Source of the DNA: Paramagnetospirillum caucaseum
GTDB lineage: Bacteria > Pseudomonadota > Alphaproteobacteria > Rhodospirillales > Magnetospirillaceae
DNA length: 50,268 nt
Direction of reading: 5' to 3'
Assembly: GCF_000342045.1 (NCBI RefSeq)
Contig: NZ_AONQ01000031.1
Span: forward strand, 1 to 50,268
Shown: positions 19,620-27,632 of the stretch, piece by piece
How positions within the stretch are numbered: the stretch's first letter is position 1
Layout: the number at the start of each line of letters is the position of its first letter
The notes under the pieces: generated by a model
The model's input: only the letters and a program-made list of their open reading frames with translations
Databases searched by the model: none
What the model was told of the DNA's origin: nothing
Made by a program: the position numbers and the translations under genes

Positions 19620-21719
19620 CTAACGCGCCTTGTCGAGCGCCGCCAGCACCTCGGCCTCGCTCAGCAGTTCCGGCAGGGCGATGCCGTCCGGGGCGCTGGG
19701 GCCGTAGACGGCGTTGAAGGGGATGCCGTAGCGCCCGAACGACGCCAGATAGCGGGAAATACCCTCGTCGGGCCGGGTCCAGTCGGCACGCAGCGCCACC
19801 ACGCCGGGCGACGACAGGCGGCTAGCCACCTCGCCCCGCTCGATCACCGCCGCCTTGTTGACCTTGCAGGTGATGCACCAGTCGGCGGTGACGTCCACGA
19901 ACACCACCTTGCCGTCCGACACCAGCCGGGCCAGCGTCTGGCTGTCGAAGCGGCCCCAGGCCACCGCGCCGCCGGTCTCGCCGCCGCTTTCGCCGTCGGC
20001 CGAGCCGTGGAAGGGGGCGGCCAGGGCCAGGCCGGCCAGGGCCACCACGCAGGCGGTCACCGCCGGCCGCGCCGCCGCCGGCAGCCGGTGCCGCAGGCCG
20101 AGAACGGCCACGGCGCAGGCCATGGCGCCGCCGGTGACCAGGGCGGCCAGCGTCCCCGCCTGCACCATCAGCACGGTGAGCAGCCACAGCCCGGTCCCGG
20201 CCAGGGCGAGACCCAGCAGCTTGCGCACGGTGACCATCCAGCGCCCCGGCCTGGGCAGCTTCAGGGCGGCGTCCGGCCAGACCGCCACCGCCAGATAGGG
20301 GGCGGCCATGCCCAGCCCCAGGGCGGTGAAGATCAGGGCGATCTCGACGGGGCCGCGCGCCAGGGCGAAGCCGATGGCGGTGCCGAGGAAGGGCGCCGAG
20401 CACGGGGTGGCCAGCAAGGTGGCGAAGGCCCCCGACAGGAAGTGGCCCAGCACGGTGTGGTGGGCCGCGCCGCCGCCCCGGCTGAACAGGACGGCGGGCA
20501 TGGGAATCTCGAACATTCCCCACAGATTGGCGGCGAACAGGGCCAGCAGCACCACCATCACGGCCAGGAAGCCCGGCTGCTGGAATTGGATGCCCCAGCC
20601 CACCGCCGCCCCGGCCTGTTTCAGCCCGATGGCCAGCAGCGCCAGGGCCAGGAACGACACGACGATGCCGGCCCCCGAGGCGATGAAGCTGGCCCGCACA
20701 TGGCGGCGCTCGCCGCCGCCATGGCCCAGCACGCCCAGCACCTTGATGGACAGCACCGGCAGGACGCAGGGCATCAGGTTGAGGATCAGCCCGCCCAGCA
20801 GCGCGATCAGCAGCATCCCGCCCAGGCCGGGGGCATCGCCCGCCGCCATGGGGGCGGCGCTGCCGGGCACCGGAATCATGGAGGTCTCGAAGGCGCGCAA
20901 CCCGTCGGTGACGGTGACGGTCATGGCGGCGCCGGCCAGCGGCTTCAGCAGCCCGCCGGGCGGCACCGGAATCTCGAACACGGCGCGGCGGCGGTCGGCG
21001 GACAGGCTGACGCGCGGCTGGCCGAAGGCCGCCACCTCCTCGGCCTCGACGAAGGCGTCGGGGTCGGTGAACGGCTCCATGGAGGATACCGCCAGCCGCA
21101 GGGCGGCGGTGTCGCCGCCGCCCAGGGCCTCGGCGGAATCCAGGGCGAGGCCGTGGCGGCGCCCGTCGCCGGGCACCAGGGCGGTGAAGCGGCCGATGTC
21201 GTGGGCGAAGGACGAGGGCGCGGCCGGGCCGGGCGACAGGTCGAGGGCGAGGTCGACCTTTTGCGGCACGCAGATCTGGGCGCAGGCCAGGAAGTCCACC
21301 GACAGCCGCGCCGCCACCGGGCGCGAGGCGTCGGCGGCCGTGGCGTCCAGCGGCAGGATCACCTCGTCCATGTAGCCGTAGTTCTGCAGCCCGGCCAGCA
21401 CGAAGCGGTGCGGCGCCGGCCAGCGCGGCAGGGGATTGTCCAGGTTGGCCGAGCCGGTCCAGTCCAGCTTGGGCGGATAGCCGGCGTCGCCGGGGGTGCG
21501 CCAATAGATCTTCCAGCCCGGTTCCAGCTTGAAATGCAGGCCGAGACGCAGCGGACCGGCCTCGCCGGCCCCCTTTTCACCGATGCCGGTGGTGGCGGAG
21601 ATCAGGCGGACCTTGCCGGATTCGCTGGACGCCCAGTCCGAGCCGCCCGGTTCCGCCGCCTGCGCCGCAATTCCGGTCAGCAGCAGGGCCGCCGTCAATG
21701 CCGCCTTGATCCACGCCAT
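19620..21719 (-). CDS. dsbD: DsbD/ScsB-like thiol:disulfide interchange protein
   Basis: This 699-residue membrane protein carries electrons from cytoplasmic thioredoxin to the periplasm. It has a signal peptide, an N-terminal periplasmic domain with the pair in ACAQICVPQK, a membrane domain of about eight spans with NLMPCVLPVLSIK and TPCSAPFLG, the paired transmembrane cysteines of DsbD-beta, and a C-terminal thioredoxin-like domain with DWCITCK. All three redox cysteine pairs are present. The ATG at 21717-21719 (MAWIKAALTAALLL) follows a GAGGAAG ribosome site; the open frame upstream is not coding-like. It converges with the binding-protein gene. In this genome it could help mature periplasmic c-type cytochromes, but that is inference. 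Confidence 0.92.
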   Translation of the reverse strand: MAWIKAALTAALLLTGIAAQAAEPGGSDWASSESGKVRLISATTGIGEKGAGEAGPLRLGLHFKLEPGWKIYWRTPGDAGYPPKLDWTGSANLDNPLPRWPAPHRFVLAGLQNYGYMDEVILPLDATAADASRPVAARLSVDFLACAQICVPQKVDLALDLSPGPAAPSSFAHDIGRFTALVPGDGRRHGLALDSAEALGGGDTAALRLAVSSMEPFTDPDAFVEAEEVAAFGQPRVSLSADRRRAVFEIPVPPGGLLKPLAGAAMTVTVTDGLRAFETSMIPVPGSAAPMAAGDAPGLGGMLLIALLGGLILNLMPCVLPVLSIKVLGVLGHGGGERRHVRASFIASGAGIVVSFLALALLAIGLKQAGAAVGWGIQFQQPGFLAVMVVLLALFAANLWGMFEIPMPAVLFSRGGGAAHHTVLGHFLSGAFATLLATPCSAPFLGTAIGFALARGPVEIALIFTALGLGMAAPYLAVAVWPDAALKLPRPGRWMVTVRKLLGLALAGTGLWLLTVLMVQAGTLAALVTGGAMACAVAVLGLRHRLPAAARPAVTACVVALAGLALAAPFHGSADGESGGETGGAVAWGRFDSQTLARLVSDGKVVFVDVTADWCITCKVNKAAVIERGEVASRLSSPGVVALRADWTRPDEGISRYLASFGRYGIPFNAVYGPSAPDGIALPELLSEAEVLAALDKAR

Positions 21720-21872
21720 GATGTCTTCCTCGAGCCTTCTCGCGGCAAACAACAGCACCGCCCGCCACGCGGTGTCAATGACGACCGCTGCACGGCGGGA
21801 ATGCTTGGCGGAATCGGCGGGGGAAGCCTTGACCCCGGTCATGCGGCGGGCACGACCGGGGCTGGGGGTGAA

Positions 21873-23153
21873 CTATCGCGCCCCGGCGCTGGACAGCGGC
21901 TTGGCGCGGCGCGAGGCGCGCTCCAGGCCGCTGTTGTTGGCCGCGGTGCCCGAGGGCTTGAGCGAAGGCGGCAGGGGCGGCGGGGCCGAGGCCATGGACG
22001 GCACCGCGGCGTTGCTGGGCACGCCGGTCACCGATTTCGGCGGCGGCCGGACCGTGGCGCTGGCCGGCATGCCGCTGTCCAGGTCGATGGCGTGGGCCAT
22101 GGCGGCCAGGGAGGCCGCCTTCATGCCGGGCATGGAGCGCGGCCAGGGCCGCTGGGTCTCCAGGTGCTTGCCCAATTTCTGCACCGCCCACAGGGCGCAG
22201 TGGGGGCCGAAGGCCTGGCGGAAACCCTTCATCTCCAGCTTGGTGTAGGCGGCGAACAGGAACACCGTCACCGGCTTCAGCGCGAATTCCAGGGCGGGGA
22301 AGATCATGTCCACCGTCTTGGTCTCCATGACGGCGATCTGCGACACCGCCTTGCGCAGCGCCACTTCGTCCAACTCGGGGAATACGGCCTCCAGGCCCTG
22401 CTTGGTGAAGGCCTCCATCAGGGCGTTGGAATCGATGCTGCCATCCACGGCGCGCAGGCGGCGCGCGTCCTCCAGCAGCAGGGGCAGGCGCCCGTCGGGG
22501 CCCAGCCCCTCGGCCGCCAGGATGTCGATCTGGGCGGATTCCCGCAGCTTGAGGATGCGCGGCCCCAGGACGCGCACGGTGCTGGGATGCAGCGCCGAGT
22601 AGCTGGGGATCAACTGGGCCTGCCATTCATAGCGCAGGTTGTCGCGGAAAACCTCGTAGAGCTTGTCGCCCGGTCCCTTGGCCGCCACGTAGGGGGCGCG
22701 GTGGATGGGCTTCTTGATGCCCAGCTTGATGGCGGTCTTGTGCAGCAGGGACGGCGCCTGGACCGCGACGGGCGGCGGCGCCTCGGGGGCCGGCATGGCA
22801 TCGCGGAAGTAGCGCTTGGCCGAGGCCCGCACCACCAGCGCCACCACATGGTCCAGGGTGCGGCCGCACCACAGTTCCTCGCCGCCTTCGGTCGCCGGGC
22901 GCTTGTCCTTGCGGAGCACCACCTTGCGGAACAGGTCCGGCTGGCTGCGGAACACCTGGAAGCATTCGTGCAGCAGGCCCGGCGTGTTCAGGACGTGGTC
23001 GTAGACCTCATGCTGCGGAACCGCGGAAAGTTGTCCGATATTGATGCGAAGGATGTCGGAGACCTGGGTGCGCAGCGTATTGCGCACCGCGTCCAATCCA
23101 TCATCCTGCTGCTGCGCTGCAGACCCTTTGCGGGTGTTGATGCTTGCGGTCAC
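21873..23153 (-). CDS. unrecognised 426-residue protein
   Basis: I do not recognise this gene. It starts at GTG with GGGGAG five bases upstream and encodes 426 residues without a signal peptide. Visible parts are an N-terminal polar segment with helices (about 1-100), a charged middle (LRINIGQLSAVPQHEVYDHV, then RILKLRESAQIDILAAEGL), a mildly hydrophobic stretch at about 285-300 (FALKPVTVFLFAAYTKLEMK) and a Pro/Ala/Ser-rich, probably disordered tail of about 75 residues. Codon use fits its neighbours, so it looks native. It lies between dsrP and dsbD on the same strand, 127 bp from dsrP, and could be read through from the dsr operon, but nothing ties it to sulfur oxidation. Confidence 0.75.
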   Translation of the reverse strand: MTASINTRKGSAAQQQDDGLDAVRNTLRTQVSDILRINIGQLSAVPQHEVYDHVLNTPGLLHECFQVFRSQPDLFRKVVLRKDKRPATEGGEELWCGRTLDHVVALVVRASAKRYFRDAMPAPEAPPPVAVQAPSLLHKTAIKLGIKKPIHRAPYVAAKGPGDKLYEVFRDNLRYEWQAQLIPSYSALHPSTVRVLGPRILKLRESAQIDILAAEGLGPDGRLPLLLEDARRLRAVDGSIDSNALMEAFTKQGLEAVFPELDEVALRKAVSQIAVMETKTVDMIFPALEFALKPVTVFLFAAYTKLEMKGFRQAFGPHCALWAVQKLGKHLETQRPWPRSMPGMKAASLAAMAHAIDLDSGMPASATVRPPPKSVTGVPSNAAVPSMASAPPPLPPSLKPSGTAANNSGLERASRRAKPLSSAGAR

Positions 23154-23280
23154 ACTCTCCCCCCCGGGAAGTGATGGTTATTTGCCCATAACCCTACGGC
23201 AAGGATGGACATGGAGTGGCGCAAACATCAATAAATTGTTAACGGAACCATACTTCAGTTGGTGGCGCGTCATATGTGTC

Positions 23281-24492
23281 CTAATCGGGCGAGCGGCACG
23301 ATCCGGTTGCTTCCCCCAGATGGGCCGGCAGCAGACGCAAGGCGGTGATTCCCAGGGTGGTGACGACCAGGGCGATGGCGATGCCGCCCAGGCCCAGCAT
23401 GACCTCCCAGGCGCTGGGGGCATAGTCGTGGACATGTCCGTCGGCGAAGGTGGAGGACGCCTCCATGCCGGGGAACAGGTCCAGCGGCCAGGCCTGGCCG
23501 CCGATGACGATGACCCAGACCTGGGCCAGCCCGCCCAGCACCACCATGACCGAGGCCATCATGGCCCGCTTGCGCGGCGCGTGGCCGCAGCCGCCATAGG
23601 CGACGGCCAGGGGCAGGATGCCGCCCAGCCCCACCTGGCCCCCCCAGAACAGGGCGGTGTGGATGCCGCCGTTCCACAGGATGAACGCCTCGACCCCGGA
23701 GCGGCCGGCGAAATACAGCTGGGTGACATGATGCAACGCGGTGAAGTAGAGGTTGGCGGCGACGAACAGCCCGAGCAGCCGCACCAGCCGGGCCGGCAGG
23801 GCGTCGCCCATGCTCCGCCGGGTCATCTTGAACGACAGCGACAGCACCAGGATGAATGCCGCCAGGCCGTAGGCGAAGGACATGGCGATGAACAGCGGCG
23901 CCATCACCGCCGCGCCATAGGCTTCGCGCGCCGCCAGGAAACCGAAGATGCAGCCGGTGCCGGTGGTGAGAATGAGCCGCCAGCCAAAGGCGGCCAGCGC
24001 CGCCGGCTTGTAGAAGCGCTTCGCCCGCCAGTCCATCATGGTCCACAGGTAGGCGGCCACCACGGCCATGAAGCCGGAATAGAGGATGACGTTCCAGGCG
24101 AAGATGGATTTGAAGTTGAAGTGGGTCATGGCGACGGACAGACGGTCGGGCCGGCCCAGGTCGAGGACCAGCACGGCAAGGCCGCCGGCCAGCAGCGCCA
24201 CCGCCAGCAGGGCGGACAGGCGGCCCAGCGGCTGGTACCCCACCCGCCCGAACACCGACCCCATGGAGGCGACGTTGAGCGCCCCCGAGGCGGCGACGAT
24301 CAGGAACACGGCGAAGACGTGGGGCAGACCCCACACCACCTGATTGGTCATGCCGGTGACCCAGTGGCCCTGGTGCTCCATATGCCAGACGGCGCCCAGC
24401 GCCACGGCGATCACCGCGCCCAATCCCGCCATCAGGGCCAGCCAGCCCCGCGTGTAGGGGCGCACCTGGGTGTAGCTGGTGATGGCGCTCAT
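23281..24492 (-). CDS. dsrP: DsrP, NrfD-like membrane subunit of DsrMKJOP
   Basis: DsrP is the large integral membrane subunit of the DsrMKJOP transmembrane electron complex and is thought to exchange electrons with the quinone pool. The 403-residue product has about ten membrane spans and belongs to the NrfD/PsrC family, with features such as GLPHVFAVFLIVAASGALN and HHVTQLYFAGR. It is the last dsr gene here: it starts 3 bp after dsrO ends. dsrN and dsrR, found after dsrP in Allochromatium, are absent from this window; the next gene downstream (21873-23153) is unrelated by sequence. Confidence 0.93.
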   Translation of the reverse strand: MSAITSYTQVRPYTRGWLALMAGLGAVIAVALGAVWHMEHQGHWVTGMTNQVVWGLPHVFAVFLIVAASGALNVASMGSVFGRVGYQPLGRLSALLAVALLAGGLAVLVLDLGRPDRLSVAMTHFNFKSIFAWNVILYSGFMAVVAAYLWTMMDWRAKRFYKPAALAAFGWRLILTTGTGCIFGFLAAREAYGAAVMAPLFIAMSFAYGLAAFILVLSLSFKMTRRSMGDALPARLVRLLGLFVAANLYFTALHHVTQLYFAGRSGVEAFILWNGGIHTALFWGGQVGLGGILPLAVAYGGCGHAPRKRAMMASVMVVLGGLAQVWVIVIGGQAWPLDLFPGMEASSTFADGHVHDYAPSAWEVMLGLGGIAIALVVTTLGITALRLLPAHLGEATGSCRSPD

Positions 24493-24495
24493 GGC

Positions 24496-25191
24496 TCAGA
24501 TCCCCTGGTAACGCACGCCGGGCTCCAGCCCCAGGTCGGCGCGGATGCGGGTGGTGGCCTCGCGCGCCACCTTTTGTGCGATTTCCGATTTCGGGTCGTT
24601 CAGGTCGCCGAACAGCATGGCGCCCCTGGCCCTGGCGGCGCAGGCCTCGACACAGGCGGGGGGCTTGCCCTCGTCGATGCGGTGGACGCACAGCGTGCAG
24701 CCCTCCACCGTGCCCTTGCCGCGCGGCAGGTGCGGCTGCTGGCCGCTCTGATCCTCGTGGGCGAAGGAGCGCGCCTTGTAGGGGCAGGCCATCATGCAGT
24801 AGCGGCAGCCGATGCAGATGTGACGGTCGACCAGCACGATGCCGTCGGCCCGCTTCATGGAGGCGCCGGTGGGGCAGACGTCGACGCAGGGCGGCTTGGC
24901 GCAGTGCTGGCACATCACCGGCACGGAATGGGCCGCCCCGGTGGCGGGATCGCGGACATTGACCTTGCGGACGTACTGGGCGTCGGTGCGGGGCCGGTCG
25001 TGGCCGGAAAGTCCCATTTCGGCCTTGCAGGCCTCGACGCACACAGTGCATTCGACGCCGCACTTACTGGTGTCGATCAGCAGACCCCAGCGCTGGGCGG
25101 CGGAGGCGGGCTGCCCGGCCTGCCGCGCGGTGGCGGGGGCGGCGACCAGCATCGCGCCGGAGGCGAGGATCATGTGGCGGCGGTTGATCAT
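24496..25191 (-). CDS. dsrO: DsrO, periplasmic ferredoxin-like iron-sulfur protein
   Basis: DsrO is the periplasmic multi-[4Fe-4S] subunit of DsrMKJOP and passes electrons between the triheme DsrJ and membrane DsrP. The 231-residue product begins with a Tat-like leader (MINRRHMILASGAMLVAAP) and has ferredoxin cysteine groups in KCGVECTVCVEACK, CQHCAKPPCVDVCPTGA, CIGCRYCMMACPYKAR and CTLCVHRIDEGKPPACVEAC, the pattern of the DmsB/HybA/TtrB class. The ATG at 25189-25191 overlaps the dsrJ TGA (ATGA), which fixes the start. Confidence 0.94.
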   Translation of the reverse strand: MINRRHMILASGAMLVAAPATARQAGQPASAAQRWGLLIDTSKCGVECTVCVEACKAEMGLSGHDRPRTDAQYVRKVNVRDPATGAAHSVPVMCQHCAKPPCVDVCPTGASMKRADGIVLVDRHICIGCRYCMMACPYKARSFAHEDQSGQQPHLPRGKGTVEGCTLCVHRIDEGKPPACVEACAARARGAMLFGDLNDPKSEIAQKVAREATTRIRADLGLEPGVRYQGI

Positions 25192-25652
25192 CGCGACGCC
25201 TCCCGGACGGTCGCCTTGGGCGTCGTGGCGTGGCACTCGAAGCAGTCGGGCTTCACCGCCACGTAGGAATGGCAGGACTGGCAGAACTGGCCGGGAGCGT
25301 CGACCGGCACCGCATGTCCATCGGCGGAGGTGGCGGCGTGGCACTCGACACAGGCCTTCAGCGAGGCCTTGGCACCCCGAATTCCCAGACGCAGTGTGTC
25401 GTCGCGCTGGTGCTTCAGCATGTCGGGATGCTCGCGGCGCATCACGTCATTGGCGGCGATGCAGGCCTCGCCCTTGGCCTTGGGCCATTGGGGCAGGTCG
25501 GCGGCGAAGGCGGGCAGGGCAAGCAGCGTGATAAGGACGGCCAAGGCCCCCACCCCGACCCTCCCCCACCAAAGGCGGGGGAGGGAGGCGATGATCCCCC
25601 TCCTCCAGCTTGCCTGGGGGAGGGGCGGGGTGGGGGTTCTCGGCGTCAGCAT
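25188..25652 (-). CDS. dsrJ: DsrJ, triheme periplasmic cytochrome c
   Basis: DsrJ has three c-type hemes and is the periplasmic electron carrier of DsrMKJOP. Three CxxCH motifs are visible: CVECH (101-105), CQSCH (124-128) and CFECH (137-141). Cys64 in GEACIAANDVMRREH corresponds to the unusual Cys ligand of a heme known in Allochromatium DsrJ. A single N-terminal hydrophobic stretch (GALAVLITLLALPAFAAD) acts as signal or anchor. The ATG at 25650-25652 is only 2 bp after dsrL and gives 154 residues, but the first ~33 codons lie in a palindromic repeat (25546-25637). A start at GTG inside or just after it is therefore possible. Confidence 0.92.
   Translation of the reverse strand: MLTPRTPTPPLPQASWRRGIIASLPRLWWGRVGVGALAVLITLLALPAFAADLPQWPKAKGEACIAANDVMRREHPDMLKHQRDDTLRLGIRGAKASLKACVECHAATSADGHAVPVDAPGQFCQSCHSYVAVKPDCFECHATTPKATVREASR
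25546..25637. repeat. palindromic repeat within the 5' end of dsrJ
   Basis: An imperfect long inverted repeat: left arm 25546-25570 (ccccaccccgaccctcccccacc core) pairs with right arm 25614-25637. Nested in it is a perfect 9-bp hairpin, ccctccccc at 25559-25567 with gggggaggg at 25577-25585. The purine/pyrimidine-skewed arms look like an intergenic REP/RPE-type element rather than native coding sequence. The sequence lies inside the dsrJ frame and supplies the positively charged start of its leader. Confidence 0.75.
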
Positions 25653-25654
25653 CC

Positions 25655-27610
25655 CTATTCCCCCAGCCCCATCTGGATGTAGCCGGTGGGGCAGACGTCC
25701 TTGCAGATGTGGCAGCCGATGCACTTGGAATAATCGGTCTCCACGTAGCGCCCGGTGGTGCGCTCGGTCTTGGGCACCCGGCTGACGGCGGTCTGCGGGC
25801 AGAACACCACGCAATTGTCGCACTCGAAGCACAGGCCGCACGACATGCAGCGCTTGGCCTCGTCCACCACCTCCTGGTCGGTGAGCAGGAGCAGGCGCTC
25901 GTCGAAATTGCCGATCACCTTGTCGGCGTCGATGTGCACCTCGTGGCGGTGGTGCCGCGCCGTGCGGGTGAAGTGGCCCAGGAACAGGTCGTCATGGGGA
26001 ATGATCTCGGCGGCGGCGCGGTTTTCGAAATTGTGGACAGCGAACTTGGCTTCATCGGTGCCGCGCACCGGACCAGCCGCGTAGGGGGCGGGGTCCAGGT
26101 TGCTTTCGTGCAGCTTGGCCAGCAGGTTGAAGTGATGGACGTCCACCTTGGGCCGCTTGGCCACGTCGCCGTGCTCGAGGAATTCGCTGATGCCGGCCGA
26201 GGCCACCCTTCCATGGCCGATGGCGGTGGTCAGCAGATGCGGCTTGACCACGTCGCCGCCCACGAAGTGCTTGGGCCTGCCCGGCACGCGATAGGCCTTG
26301 TCGGCGTTGATGAAGCCCTTGCCGTTATCCATCTCCGGCAGGTCGGCCAAGTCGCCGCTCTGGCCGATGGCCGAGACGATCAGGTCGGCGTCCAGGATGA
26401 ATTCGGTGCCCTCTATGGGCTTGGGAACCATGCCCTCCATGGTGCAGCGGCAGAGCTTGAGGCCGGTGGCGCGGCCGCCCGCGCTCAGGATCACCTCCAG
26501 CGGCATGATGCCGCCCCGGATGTCGACGCCTTCGCGCTTGGCGTCGTCGATCTCGCGCTGGGCGGCGAACATCTTCTCCACCGCGAACAGCGAGGTCAGC
26601 GTTACGTTGGCGCCTTCGCGCCGGGCCGTGGCCGCCACGTCGTGGGCCACGTGGCCGAGGATGACGTTGTCGGCGCGGTCCTGCTCGGACACCGTGTCGA
26701 TATGGCCCAGGCGCCGCGCCACCGAGGCTACGTCGATGGAGGTGTCGCCGCCGCCCACAACGATGATGCGGCCGGGAACGTGCTGCAACCGGCCCTCGTT
26801 GAAGGCCTTCAGGAAGGCGACGCCCGACACGCAGTTGACGGTGTCCTTCCAGCCGGGAATGGGCAGGCCTCGGCCCGCATGGGTACCGATGCCCCAGAAG
26901 ATGGCGTCGAACTTCTCTTCCAGTTCCGAGACGGTGATGTCGGTGCCGATGCGGCACCTGGCGCGCACCGTGATGCCCATATCGATAATGCGGTTGATCT
27001 CGGCGTCCAGCACCTCGCGCGGCGTGCGGTAGCCGGGGATGCCGTAGCGGACATAGCCGCCCAGCTCGGCCTTTTCCTCGAAGACGGTGACGGCGTGGCC
27101 GGCGCGGCGCAACTGATAGGCCGCCGACAGGCCGGCCGGGCCGCCGCCCACCACCGCCACGTGGCGGCCGGTCTCATGCTCCGGCTTGGGGAAGGTCAGC
27201 TTGTTGGCGATAGCCCAGTCACCGATATGGTGCTCCACCGAATTGATGCCGACGTGTTCCTCGACCATGTTGCGGTTGCAGCCACTTTCGCACGGTGCCG
27301 GGCAGACACGGCCCATCACGGCGGGAAAGGGGTTGGCCTCGACCATGCGGCGGAAGGCGTATTCCTGCCACGCCATGCCGGCCGGGGGCTTCTCCACGCC
27401 GCGCACGATGTCCAGCCAGCCGCGGATGTCGTGGCCCGACGGGCACGAGCCCGAGCAGGGCGGCGTCCTCAGCACATAGGTCGGGCATTTGTGCGACCAG
27501 CCGGCCTTGAAGATCTCGTCCTGCCATTGGCTGGGCTTGAAATCGCCGTCCTGGTAGCGGCGGTAGTTCCGTCCCTCGGTGATGGTCTCGGCGCTGGTCC
27601 TGGCGGCCAT
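25655..27610 (-). CDS. dsrL: DsrL, iron-sulfur flavoprotein NAD(P)H oxidoreductase
   Basis: DsrL resembles the small subunit of glutamate synthase and, in sulfur oxidisers, takes electrons from the reverse sulfite reductase to NAD(P)+. The 651-residue product has an N-terminal iron-sulfur domain (CPTYVLRTPPCSGSCPSG, CPAPCESGC), an FAD site VAVVGGGPAGLSAAYQL, an NAD(P)H site IIVVGGGDTSIDVA, and a C-terminal pair of ferredoxin motifs (CMSCGLCFECDNC and CIGCHICKDVCPTG). The C-terminal ferredoxin extension separates it from plain GltD. It lies 22 bp after dsrK and 2 bp before dsrJ. Its presence is a marker of the oxidative direction. Confidence 0.94.
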   Translation of the reverse strand: MAARTSAETITEGRNYRRYQDGDFKPSQWQDEIFKAGWSHKCPTYVLRTPPCSGSCPSGHDIRGWLDIVRGVEKPPAGMAWQEYAFRRMVEANPFPAVMGRVCPAPCESGCNRNMVEEHVGINSVEHHIGDWAIANKLTFPKPEHETGRHVAVVGGGPAGLSAAYQLRRAGHAVTVFEEKAELGGYVRYGIPGYRTPREVLDAEINRIIDMGITVRARCRIGTDITVSELEEKFDAIFWGIGTHAGRGLPIPGWKDTVNCVSGVAFLKAFNEGRLQHVPGRIIVVGGGDTSIDVASVARRLGHIDTVSEQDRADNVILGHVAHDVAATARREGANVTLTSLFAVEKMFAAQREIDDAKREGVDIRGGIMPLEVILSAGGRATGLKLCRCTMEGMVPKPIEGTEFILDADLIVSAIGQSGDLADLPEMDNGKGFINADKAYRVPGRPKHFVGGDVVKPHLLTTAIGHGRVASAGISEFLEHGDVAKRPKVDVHHFNLLAKLHESNLDPAPYAAGPVRGTDEAKFAVHNFENRAAAEIIPHDDLFLGHFTRTARHHRHEVHIDADKVIGNFDERLLLLTDQEVVDEAKRCMSCGLCFECDNCVVFCPQTAVSRVPKTERTTGRYVETDYSKCIGCHICKDVCPTGYIQMGLGE

Positions 27611-27632
27611 GGGTCGTCTCCCCGAATGATTT

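Noticed and set aside
18141-23174. 1,677-codon plus-strand open frame
   Set aside because: It lies antisense to dsbD and the 426-residue gene and gives only G/R/Q-rich shadow sequence, typical of high-GC DNA.
23041-25266. 741-codon plus-strand frame opposite dsrP/dsrO
   Set aside because: Antisense to clearly recognised dsr genes; composition is that of a shadow frame.
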